This document shows, in pieces, positions 1 through 5,731 of a DNA stretch of 6,179 bases. Source of the stretch: Balneolia bacterium (GTDB taxonomy: Bacteria > Bacteroidota > Rhodothermia > Balneolales > Cyclonatronaceae); assembly GCA_003566395.1 (NCBI GenBank), contig PXDL01000428.1, positions 1-6,179 on the forward strand, read 5' to 3'. The notes below the pieces were generated by a model. That model did no database searches. It was not told where the DNA came from and saw only the letters and a program-made list of their open reading frames with translations. The position numbers were made by a program, and so were the translations under genes. Within the stretch, counting starts at the first letter, position 1. Each line of letters opens with the position of its first letter.

Positions 1-755
1 ATTTTAAAGGCATTCTTGTTTCCTTTTATCGACCGTTTAAAATAGCGTCTTGCAGTATTTCTGCTCTTGGCATTTAAAGTATTCAGGTACTCCTTCCATG
101 TCGAGTTTAGTTGAATCACCGGACTGGAGGAAGCGTCCTCTACTTCATAGTTCAACTCATAGCCGGCGTGTTCCATCAAAGGAATCATTTCATTACGGAT
201 GAAACTATTTTCAGGAATTTCATCCATAATTAGCTCATCAAAACCTGTCTTAGCCTCTCTGAGATAGTGAAGGATGTTTTTGAAAAATATTTTTTCATAA
301 CCGGGAAGAACAATGCAATCCAGATAATCCGAATAGGAAATACTTCCTGTTAACGGCTCTCCTTCCGGCTGACTTACGAATGAACCCAAAAAACGTAAAC
401 AGCAATATACCTTACGTCCGAACAGAACTATATCGTCTTCAAAGAATGGCGCTATTCCTGTCAGCTTACTACCTGTATATACTGCCACAATGTGAAGCTT
501 CTTGTTCTTTCCGAAATGCTTCCACCATATATGATTCCACTCAAATGTCTGAAAAATACGCGTGTCGGATTCCCATGCCAGCTCATTCCACTCTTGTTCA
601 AGTGCCTCAAAGTCATCATTCTCTTTGATGATTTTAATTTCTGTGCGCTCATTTTTCGCCCTGTTGGTAGTCTCACCAATTGGTCTTTTTACAGACACCT
701 CCTCTTTAAGACCTGGTGATGAATTAGGCGGTTTTATTTCATTTTGATCAATCAA
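1..755 (-). CDS. FemAB/CelD-like GNAT transferase, N-terminal part (runs off left edge)
   Basis: The minus-strand frame is open for 251 codons from a TTG at 755-753 to the window edge, so the gene is partial at its C-terminus. I see a polar Lys/Glu-rich leader of about 38 residues, then a region typical of CelD/BcsL-type GNAT proteins: EWNELAWESD at 56-65, FQTFEWNHIWW at 69-79, LTGIAPFF at 98-105, RFLGS at 121-125 and SDYLDCIVLPG at 142-152. The visible end, STWKEYLNTLNAKSRNTARR near 218-237, resembles the opening of the acetyltransferase fold called Acetyltransf_6 (FemAB-like). Known relatives transfer acyl or aminoacyl groups to amines in cell-envelope, polysaccharide or lipid pathways; the substrate here is unknown. 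The TTG start is chosen because an in-frame TAG lies four codons upstream, GGGAG sits 5 nt before it, and the first in-frame ATG is deep inside the conserved region. No transmembrane segment or signal peptide is visible. GC is lower than in the upstream operon genes. The family call is firm, the exact function is not. Confidence 0.85.
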   Translation of the reverse strand, partial: MIDQNEIKPPNSSPGLKEEVSVKRPIGETTNRAKNERTEIKIIKENDDFEALEQEWNELAWESDTRIFQTFEWNHIWWKHFGKNKKLHIVAVYTGSKLTGIAPFFEDDIVLFGRKVYCCLRFLGSFVSQPEGEPLTGSISYSDYLDCIVLPGYEKIFFKNILHYLREAKTGFDELIMDEIPENSFIRNEMIPLMEHAGYELNYEVEDASSSPVIQLNSTWKEYLNTLNAKSRNTARRYFKRSIKGNKNAFK

Positions 756-760
756 TTTAT

Positions 761-765
761 CTCCC
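761..765 (-). promoter_or_regulatory. Ribosome binding site deciding the TTG start of the FemAB-like gene
   Basis: GGGAG lies 5 nt upstream of the TTG at 755-753. Its first G is the last base of the TAG that ends the upstream 46-codon frame (767-765). A ribosome terminating there would be positioned to reinitiate, which suggests translational coupling. Confidence 0.55.
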
Positions 766-905
766 TAATAATGTTTGAAGAGTACATCATCAAAATCAAA
801 GTCTTTTATACCCGGAACTTTCATGGACGTAAGCCGAAAATTTAATTTGAAACTATTTCTATCAAACCGTGCAGGTTTGGAGATTTTAATCCTTACAGCA
901 CCCAT
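765..905 (-). CDS. Small 46-residue ORF of unknown function between two transferases
   Basis: An ATG at 905-903 opens a 46-codon frame ending in TAG at 767-765. It begins MGAVRIKISKPARF and ends FDFDDVLFKHY, with a basic first half (several Lys/Arg, predicted charge positive) and an acidic patch DFDFDD near residues 35-40. The start overlaps the last 13 nt of the upstream GNAT-like gene, a purine-rich AAGGGG lies 4 nt before the ATG, and the stop merges with the ribosome site of the downstream gene. That placement fills the gap between two operon genes exactly, which favours a real gene. There is no signal peptide, no membrane segment and no Cys, so a thioether-type peptide precursor is unlikely. 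I do not recognise a family. It could be a small partner protein, a coupling ORF that only carries ribosomes to the next start, or a chance frame. Confidence 0.5.
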   Translation of the reverse strand: MGAVRIKISKPARFDRNSFKLNFRLTSMKVPGIKDFDFDDVLFKHY

Positions 906-2047
906 AAATCCCCTTCAAGCCGCGTCAGGAAAGCATTCCCTGATTGAATGGTATGCTTAAGCTCTACATCATTGCTCTTCATTAAAGTCCACATCCGGGC
1001 AGGCATCGAGACGGCTTTGGTGGTAAACGGGGATTGAAGCTGACCGGGCATCAGCCGCCCCGAAAGTTCCACACCTCCCCTGGAATAAGCGTGACGGGCA
1101 AGGGAATCATACAACTCTGTTTCTCTTCCCGGTAAGGACACCGCCTGAATAACCTCGCAAACCCCTTTATGCCGGGCATAATAGATAAACCAGCCGATAG
1201 GTTGATCATCCGGGTCTGTTATCGCAGCTTTATACAGTGTTCCATAACGGGTTTCACCATCGAGGAGATAAAACAACCTTTCGATATCAGATGCATCATA
1301 TTGGGGGAAAAAGAGATAGAAAGGCTTCATCAATTCCAGTAAATCGCCCATCAACTCCGTGTCCATGGGCACCAACCTGATGCCGGTTTCGCTCCGGTAA
1401 AAATGCGGAATATGCATCCTTCCGGCAATTGAATCCGTGCAGGACGCAAGAAATTGTACGCCCTTGCTCATTCGGTTACGGGATTGTTTCAGGGTATGGC
1501 CTGCAGCAAATGACGCCGGCCGCAGCGGAATTTTATAATAGATGCTTTCTCCGGTCACGGATTCTCCGCCGAGGCGTTTCCACAACAGTCTTGTGGATTC
1601 GGATGAGCCGTCTGAAAGGGAGATATCCTGCGGGCCGGACAGAAAATGCTGGAGTAATCTGATCGGCATCAATTGTTTTCTGGCTTCTTCAGTTGCCATC
1701 AGGTGGTGGCAGTTGGCAACGGTTATCGTTCTGCCCCGGTATCGGAATTGTTTCGATATCACCCCTAAAAACCCATTTACATTCCCATTTCCAGACCGGC
1801 TTACAATCGGTGATACATGAGGGAGGAGCTTTCCGTCTTTGAAGTAGAGTTCAGTCGTCCTTTTTTTCAGGGTATTGATGGAATACTCTCTGCTTCGGGG
1901 GAAATATTTCCGGGACAGAGCTACCACCGCATCGATATCCTCAATGGCCGCAGGAGAAATGGATTGGTGCTTCGCTTGCTTTGCAAGCTTCGGGGTTTTG
2001 TGAATCTCTATCAGATTAGTATCTGAGTGCATTGTATTCGGTGCCAT
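893..2047 (-). CDS. GNAT-like acyltransferase with apparent tandem GNAT-type regions
   Basis: The 384-residue protein looks like a GNAT-superfamily enzyme. Residues 29-50 carry a typical N-terminal pattern (SISPAAIEDIDAVVALSRKYFP). The core strand is around 92-113 (GFLGVISK...ITVANCH), followed by an expected acyl-donor loop and helix at 118-136 and a family-like SDGSSESTRLLWKRLGG ending at 161. A second GNAT-like region appears around 285-335 (GWFIYYARHKGVCEVIQAVS, then a helix and RGGVELSGRLMP). The usual Gly-rich CoA pyrophosphate loop (R/Q-x-x-G-x-G/A) is not visible: the stretch reads EEARKQLMPIRLLQ. This may mean a changed or non-CoA donor such as an acyl-carrier protein, or loss of activity. 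The ATG at 2047 is chosen as the first Met; Met6 is an alternative, and neither has a clear Shine-Dalgarno. It follows the carrier-protein gene by 50 nt, which suggests that carrier as donor (inference). Confidence 0.75.
   Translation of the reverse strand: MAPNTMHSDTNLIEIHKTPKLAKQAKHQSISPAAIEDIDAVVALSRKYFPRSREYSINTLKKRTTELYFKDGKLLPHVSPIVSRSGNGNVNGFLGVISKQFRYRGRTITVANCHHLMATEEARKQLMPIRLLQHFLSGPQDISLSDGSSESTRLLWKRLGGESVTGESIYYKIPLRPASFAAGHTLKQSRNRMSKGVQFLASCTDSIAGRMHIPHFYRSETGIRLVPMDTELMGDLLELMKPFYLFFPQYDASDIERLFYLLDGETRYGTLYKAAITDPDDQPIGWFIYYARHKGVCEVIQAVSLPGRETELYDSLARHAYSRGGVELSGRLMPGQLQSPFTTKAVSMPARMWTLMKSNDVELKHTIQSGNAFLTRLEGDLWVL
910..915 (-). promoter_or_regulatory. Candidate ribosome binding site of the 46-residue ORF
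   Basis: AAGGGG on the minus strand, 4 nt upstream of the ATG at 905-903 and inside the 3' end of the GNAT-like gene. It is an imperfect Shine-Dalgarno match, but most starts in this window have none, so it adds support to the small ORF. Confidence 0.35.
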
Positions 2048-2097
2048 TGTTTTATGATAAGCTGGAGAAAGGCGGAAGCGGCCCTGTGAAAATCGAT
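2048..2097 (-). other. 50-nt spacer between carrier-protein and GNAT-like genes
   Basis: This is the longest gap inside the minus-strand operon. I see no convincing terminator stem with a T-run and no strong promoter, so cotranscription of the genes on either side is the simplest reading. Confidence 0.4.
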
Positions 2098-2403
2098 CTA
2101 TACCCAGTTGTGAATAGTCATGGGAGTTAAAGGGGAAAGGCGGGAAATCATCTCACTCATTGATTTCACCGACCTGTAGTCCTCAAAATTGAGGTCTTCC
2201 GGCTCAATCCTGATGTTAAACTCTTCTTCCAGCGCCACCATAAGTTGCACCAGAGAAAGGGAATCAAGCAGTCCCGACTCTATCAGGTCTTCTTCAAACG
2301 CGATCGTTTCAAGGGTTAATGTCTTACAGACAACAGACATAACATCCGTCCTGATGGGGGTTTGCGAGTTCATAAATGGGTAATATTTGTTGATAGGTTC
2401 CAT
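2098..2403 (-). CDS. Acyl/peptidyl carrier protein (phosphopantetheine-binding)
   Basis: A stand-alone carrier protein of 101 residues from the chosen ATG at 2403-2401. The attachment motif is GLLDSLSLVQL with Ser48 as the expected 4'-phosphopantetheine site. It is preceded by FEEDLIESG and followed by an acidic helix (MVALEEEFNIRIEPEDL) and FEDYRSVKSM, as in ACP/PCP and DltC-type carriers. The frame also extends upstream to an ATG at 2484, giving 128 residues, but that stretch lies inside the adenylation gene and its sequence (rich in Thr, Lys and Arg) is not carrier-like. Starting at 2403 leaves a 7-nt gap after the adenylation stop. A start at 2373 (91 residues) is also possible; neither has a clear Shine-Dalgarno. 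The protein presumably receives the aminoacyl group from the neighbouring adenylation enzyme and presents it to the oxygenase and transferases. Confidence 0.9.
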   Translation of the reverse strand: MEPINKYYPFMNSQTPIRTDVMSVVCKTLTLETIAFEEDLIESGLLDSLSLVQLMVALEEEFNIRIEPEDLNFEDYRSVKSMSEMISRLSPLTPMTIHNWV

Positions 2404-2410
2404 CCTGTTA

Positions 2411-3997
2411 TCAGCTTTTCTGAAAATGATCGGACAACCTTTTCCGGTCGATTTTTCCGTTGCCGTTTCTCGGAAGCCTGTCAAATTCTTTCCAGACCTG
2501 CGGCATCATGTAGGCAGGGATTTTATCTTTCAATTTTTGTTTTAGTAATGGAGCCAGTGCCCCGTTTTTGATGGCCGTACCCACATAAGCGCACCCGATG
2601 CCCGTACCGTCGAATCCTTTAATCTGAACCGGGACAACTGCGTATTCCCGAAGCAAATCGTTATGGTCGAGGGCTGTTTCAATCTCCCCAAGTTCTATGC
2701 GGTACCCCCTGCTCTTGATCTGATAGTCCGACCTTCCGTGAAAATAGACCAGCCCGTCACTGCCGAGGGATGCGAGGTCACCTGTTTTATAAATCCTTTC
2801 CCGCTTGCCCTCTTCGTTGGTGTACCACAAAAATGCCGCCTTGGTTTTGGCGATATCTTTCCAGTAACCGGGGCTTAATCCGCTGCCTTCAATGTAAAGA
2901 TCACCTACTTCTCCGATGTTTTTCCGGCTCATTTCTTCGTCCAGAATGATCAGTTTTTCATGTGAACACGCTTTACCTATCGGGATCTCCACAAGCTCGT
3001 CGGGGGTCGTATTTAACGTAAAATAACTGCTTGCTATGGTTGTTTCGGTCGGGCCATACAGGTTTGTGAATTCAACGTCCGGCAAGTTTCTCATCCAGTA
3101 TTTCAAGCCCTGCAGCGGAAACACTTCTCCACACCAAATCAGCCGTTTCAGATTGGGATATCCACCCTCGGGAATAGCCTGAAACGTTGCAAGATAACTG
3201 AGGGCGGATGGTACGGAAAACCACTGATTCAGTTTATTCTCCAAAATAAAGGCAGACAACTTTTTCGGATCCGTGCCGATACCCGCCGGAACCAGATGGA
3301 GATGGGAACCCGATGCGAATGCGCCGTATATATCGAAAGTAGAAAGATCGAAATGAAAGGGTGAATGACAGGAAGTATGCTCACCCGATTTCATATTGAA
3401 ATAAGGAACCGCCCAGTCTATGAAAGATTCCACGTTCTTGTGGGTGATGGTAACGCCTTTAGGCCGGCCCGTGGAACCGGAAGTAAACAGGATATGCGCA
3501 GCGCTTGAAGCATTTCGGGTAACCTGATGAGGCTCATCTTTCTGTGTTTTTATATCTGAATATGTAAACAGCGGAGGAAAGTCGCCTTCATGTTTCAAAG
3601 GCTCTTTTGCCCACCTTACCCAGGGCATCAAACCTGTTTCACGGTCAGCATGTATAAGATCCTGAAAGCGATATGATGGTTCATGATCTACGAAAAGCAT
3701 AGAAGGGGTTGAAGATTTAATGATTTTGATCACCCTTTCAACCGGGCTTTGGGTATCAAGCGGTACATACACCCCTCCTGCCTTTGTAATCCCGAGCATC
3801 GCTACAATGGTTCTCGGAGTCTTCTCAAGAAAAAGCCCCACCCGGTCACCGGGTTTCAGGTCTTGTTTTAGCAACATCCCGGCGAGCTTATTGCTTTCGG
3901 ATTCAAGTTCGCGATAGCTGATTCTCTCATCAAGAAGTGAAACGGCAATTTGATTCCCGTTTATCTGAGCCTGTTTTCTGGACCAATCGTAAATCAT
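2411..3997 (-). CDS. Stand-alone amino acid adenylation enzyme (NRPS A-domain/DltA-like AMP ligase)
   Basis: A 528-residue ANL-superfamily AMP-forming ligase with its core motifs intact: ILFTSGSTGRPKG at 169-181 (A3), FHFDLSTFDIYG at 214-225 (A4), NLYGPTETT at 312-320 (A5), YKTGD at 403-407 (A7), GRSDYQIKSRGYRIELGEI from 421 (A8) and NGNGKIDRK at 511-519 with catalytic Lys515 (A10). Asp217 sits where amino acid-activating domains hold the substrate alpha-amino group, so the substrate is probably an amino acid rather than a fatty or aryl acid. My hand alignment gives pocket residues D217 L218 F221 S261 I287 C289 L313 I321 A322 K515. The LIWCGEVFP stretch is like the CGE region of D-alanine-activating DltA, which hints at a small substrate. 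There is no fused carrier or condensation domain, so it must load in trans, most simply the ACP encoded 7 nt downstream. Its ATG overlaps the oxygenase stop by one base (TAATG). Confidence 0.93.
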   Translation of the reverse strand: MIYDWSRKQAQINGNQIAVSLLDERISYRELESESNKLAGMLLKQDLKPGDRVGLFLEKTPRTIVAMLGITKAGGVYVPLDTQSPVERVIKIIKSSTPSMLFVDHEPSYRFQDLIHADRETGLMPWVRWAKEPLKHEGDFPPLFTYSDIKTQKDEPHQVTRNASSAAHILFTSGSTGRPKGVTITHKNVESFIDWAVPYFNMKSGEHTSCHSPFHFDLSTFDIYGAFASGSHLHLVPAGIGTDPKKLSAFILENKLNQWFSVPSALSYLATFQAIPEGGYPNLKRLIWCGEVFPLQGLKYWMRNLPDVEFTNLYGPTETTIASSYFTLNTTPDELVEIPIGKACSHEKLIILDEEMSRKNIGEVGDLYIEGSGLSPGYWKDIAKTKAAFLWYTNEEGKRERIYKTGDLASLGSDGLVYFHGRSDYQIKSRGYRIELGEIETALDHNDLLREYAVVPVQIKGFDGTGIGCAYVGTAIKNGALAPLLKQKLKDKIPAYMMPQVWKEFDRLPRNGNGKIDRKRLSDHFQKS

Positions 3998-5007
3998 TAT
4001 ACCTTCTCCATATAGTTTAAAGCCTCGTCAAATACCTGAAGCGTACTTTGTAAATCTATGTCTGAAACCGGAATATCGAGGATGCAGGTGGTGCAGCCGA
4101 TTTGCAGGTAACCGGAGAGTTCGCGAGCTACGTCTTCATAATTACCTACCAAATACGGACAGAAAGTATGATAATGTTTGAAGGGGCCGAGCCAGTAAAC
4201 CGATTCATCACTCTCATCATATCCGGTTTGGCCGGAAAGGGTTCTATGCCACTCCGAATCGGAGGTTTTGGCAGCCATCTGATGAGCAAGCTCACCGGAA
4301 CGTATCATAGGAAAACGGGTTCGGGCAATGCTCCATGCTTTTTCCCGTGTTTGACGTGCCAGAATACCAACTCTGATTCCTTTCACTCCGTTACCGTTGG
4401 TCCTTCCCGTATTTATGTAATCCGCCGTGGGTTCGGGATATTCTATGAGTTTCGCACCGAGCCGGGCCGCTGTTTTCCGCGCCACTTCAGACGACCCTGA
4501 TAAATAATATTCAGGCTGCAAATGCTCCGGAAGAGCCGGTTGTAATTTCAGATTCTTGATTTCGTAGAATTCGCCCTTGTAGGTAACGCCTTTATCGGAT
4601 GTAAGAAGTAAACGGATGATTTCAGCATATTCGGCCAGCCTTTCGTAACGCTTGTCATGAGGGGGCAGATCTCCCATTGCGCTCAAATCGTTTACAAAAC
4701 CTCCGGCCACCAGGTTTAACGCAATCTTGCGATCATAGATTAATCCGATAGAAGCTATTTTTTTTGCTACGGTATAAGGATGCATATACATCGGCTGAAG
4801 AGCAATCATCGGCAGAAGATTTGATGTTTCGGCCAAAACAATACCGGCAATCATCCAGGGCTCTACCAAGCGGTTGTCGCTGTAAATGAGAATTCCTTTA
4901 TAGCCAAACTTCTCCGAATTCCTCGATATTCTTTTCAGCTCGTCGAGAAACTGATATCGGTCGAATTCGACTGATTGCGGCGTGGTTGTAAATAGGTCAA
5001 TATTCAT
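3997..5007 (-). CDS. Luciferase-like (LLM, SsuD-type) flavin-dependent monooxygenase
   Basis: The 336-residue protein has the layout of the bacterial luciferase-like/alkanesulfonate monooxygenase family, a TIM barrel using reduced FMN and O2. Visible signatures are FGYKGILIYSDN at 34-45, LQPMYMHPYTVAKKIASI at 70-87, LNLVAGGF at 97-104 (the NxVxGG strand of SsuD), HDKRYERLAEYAEII at 117-131, YYLSGSSEVA at 167-176 (flavin phosphate loop) and the C-terminal LVGNYEDVARELSGYLQIG at 286-304. Length is normal for the family (about 330-380). Beside an adenylation enzyme and carrier protein it more likely oxidises a biosynthetic intermediate than an alkanesulfonate; LLM enzymes are known in nonribosomal peptide and related pathways. 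Its reduced flavin must come from a reductase not encoded here. It is the first gene of the minus-strand operon. The ATG at 5007 has no clear Shine-Dalgarno. No signal peptide, so cytoplasmic. Family assignment is firm; substrate unknown. Confidence 0.9.
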   Translation of the reverse strand: MNIDLFTTTPQSVEFDRYQFLDELKRISRNSEKFGYKGILIYSDNRLVEPWMIAGIVLAETSNLLPMIALQPMYMHPYTVAKKIASIGLIYDRKIALNLVAGGFVNDLSAMGDLPPHDKRYERLAEYAEIIRLLLTSDKGVTYKGEFYEIKNLKLQPALPEHLQPEYYLSGSSEVARKTAARLGAKLIEYPEPTADYINTGRTNGNGVKGIRVGILARQTREKAWSIARTRFPMIRSGELAHQMAAKTSDSEWHRTLSGQTGYDESDESVYWLGPFKHYHTFCPYLVGNYEDVARELSGYLQIGCTTCILDIPVSDIDLQSTLQVFDEALNYMEKV

Positions 5008-5120
5008 AGTTAGGTTTTCTAAGCTGTGGAAATGCTTTGCAGAAACGCTCTTTTGCCGGTCTTCGGCCTTGTCATAAAAAGATCAAAACGAATTAAAAGG
5101 TTGATGTCGGTTCGTAACTC

Positions 5121-5314
5121 TCAAACATGTCCGTTCCTTGGATAGAGGTTCACCATACTCGTGCTAAGATCATTCATTTCCATCTTTTAGGAGTTGGCCG
5201 TCACTTACGCAAAGAGTTTGATACAAATGATGTGCCAAAGGCAATAACGAGTACAGTTCATGCATAAAACCGGCTTTGGAATGACAAGAACCCCGATTTG
5301 AAATAAGAAGTCAT
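5121..5314 (-). other. Chain of three overlapping short ORFs, possible gene remnant
   Basis: On the minus strand three ATG-started frames follow one another: 5314-5258 (18 aa, MTSYFKSGFLSFQSRFYA), 5265-5170 (31 aa, opening MHELYSLLPLAHHLYQ) and 5183-5121 (20 aa, MEMNDLSTSMVNLYPRNGHV). Each start overlaps the previous stop by 8 or 14 nt, and each switch moves the frame in the same direction. This could be the decayed remains of one small gene, a leader region, or chance in moderately AT-rich DNA. No family is recognised and no start has a good ribosome site. Reported as a possible remnant only. Confidence 0.2.
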
Positions 5315-5538
5315 TTTGAACCGGAATGGAACATCCCCAACATTATTACACGAAAATGCCGTTGTGGGAAAAATATTCACACTTTCATCAGCCCACATTC
5401 TTTCAAGGTGATTGGTTCAGTTTTTTTAAAAACACACTTCTTCCTGCTGTAGATGAACGTGGAGTGTTGCCCTGACCTAAACTGATGCCGGTATGGACAA
5501 CGGCTTCGCTTATTTCAAAAATTTTTTCTTTGTACAAT

Positions 5539-5570
5539 CATTCAAAATTCAAAACCCACCATTCACCATT
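5539..5570. repeat. Degenerate heptad tandem repeat
   Basis: Read in 7-nt steps the sequence gives CATTCAA, AATTCAA, AACCCAC, CATTCAC and then CATT running into GGGAGCGG. The units share an A/C-TTCA core, with the third diverged. It resembles short tandem heptanucleotide repeats found between genes in some bacteria and is followed at once by a GC-rich palindrome, so the two may be one dispersed intergenic element. Confidence 0.35.
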
Positions 5571-5592
5571 GGGAGCGGAGCGACCAGTCGCC
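5571..5592. repeat. GC-rich palindrome with flanking GGAGC repeats (possible REP-like element)
   Basis: GCGAC at 5580-5584 and GTCGC at 5587-5591 form a perfect inverted repeat around CA. They are preceded by two copies of GGAGC (5572-5576 and 5577-5581). The abrupt switch from AT-rich to GC-rich sequence suggests an inserted or dispersed intergenic element. With a 2-nt centre it would act as a protein-binding palindrome rather than a stable RNA hairpin. Confidence 0.35.
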
Positions 5593-5595
5593 ATT

Positions 5596-5613
5596 TATCC
5601 GCAAGCCCGGATA
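5596..5613. repeat. Small inverted repeat upstream of the formyltransferase gene
   Basis: TATCCG (5596-5601) and CGGATA (5608-5613) pair exactly around a 6-nt loop. There is no following T-run, so it is not a terminator. It could be a weak hairpin or an operator half-site pair; the right arm is part of the CCCGGATA direct repeat. Confidence 0.3.
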
Positions 5614-5648
5614 TAGGGGGTGCGATTTGAAAACACTTTCCCCGGATA
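5606..5648. promoter_or_regulatory. Direct repeat CCCGGATA, candidate regulator site
   Basis: CCCGGATA occurs at 5606-5613 and again at 5641-5648, 35 nt apart start to start, within 130 nt upstream of the formyltransferase ATG. The spacing is a little over three helical turns. Two exact 8-mers this close may be a regulator binding site, but chance is not excluded. Confidence 0.2.
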
Positions 5649-5731
5649 GTGTGATTAACTATATCAGCAAAGAACCCGAATACCGCCGGCTTTAGCACCT
5701 TGCCTGTCAATTATTTTCATACCTTACCAAC

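Larger units (their letters stand above)
5008..5731. other. 724-nt divergent intergenic region
   Basis: The region separates the minus-strand operon from the plus-strand formyltransferase gene and must hold both promoters. I could not find a convincing match to sigma-70 boxes or to the Bacteroidota -7 motif TAnnTTTG in either direction, so no promoter is called. It holds three overlapping short minus-strand open frames (5121-5314), a heptad-like AT-rich repeat next to a palindrome (5539-5592), a small hairpin (5596-5613) and a duplicated CCCGGATA (5606 and 5641). No tRNA, rRNA or transposase was seen. The size is large for so compact a locus. Confidence 0.6.

Noticed and set aside
461..679. 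72-codon minus-strand frame near the left edge
   Set aside because: It is another frame of the FemAB-like gene, whose own frame is open throughout and matches family motifs.
380..747. Several plus-strand frames of 61-82 codons
   Set aside because: All are antisense to the FemAB-like coding region and rich in Ser/Leu/Cys as expected of shadow frames.
2404..2484. Upstream extension of the carrier protein to an ATG at 2484
   Set aside because: The extra 27 residues overlap the conserved C-terminus of the adenylation enzyme and are not carrier-like; starting at 2403 gives a normal gap.
4102..4500. 132-codon plus-strand open frame inside the oxygenase gene
   Set aside because: It lies wholly antisense to a well-supported LLM monooxygenase and shows no domain-like sequence.
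5053..5072. GCCG/CGGC stem-loop in the leader of the oxygenase gene
   Set aside because: Only 4 bp with no T-run; too weak to call an attenuator or terminator.
5513..5538. TTTCAA ... TACAAT as a promoter for the formyltransferase gene
   Set aside because: The spacer is 14 nt and the -35 match is poor; an AT-rich stretch gives such hits by chance.
5008..5731. tRNA or other structured RNA in the divergent region
   Set aside because: GTTC-like strings near 5110 and 5149 are not accompanied by tRNA arms, and no riboswitch core was recognised.
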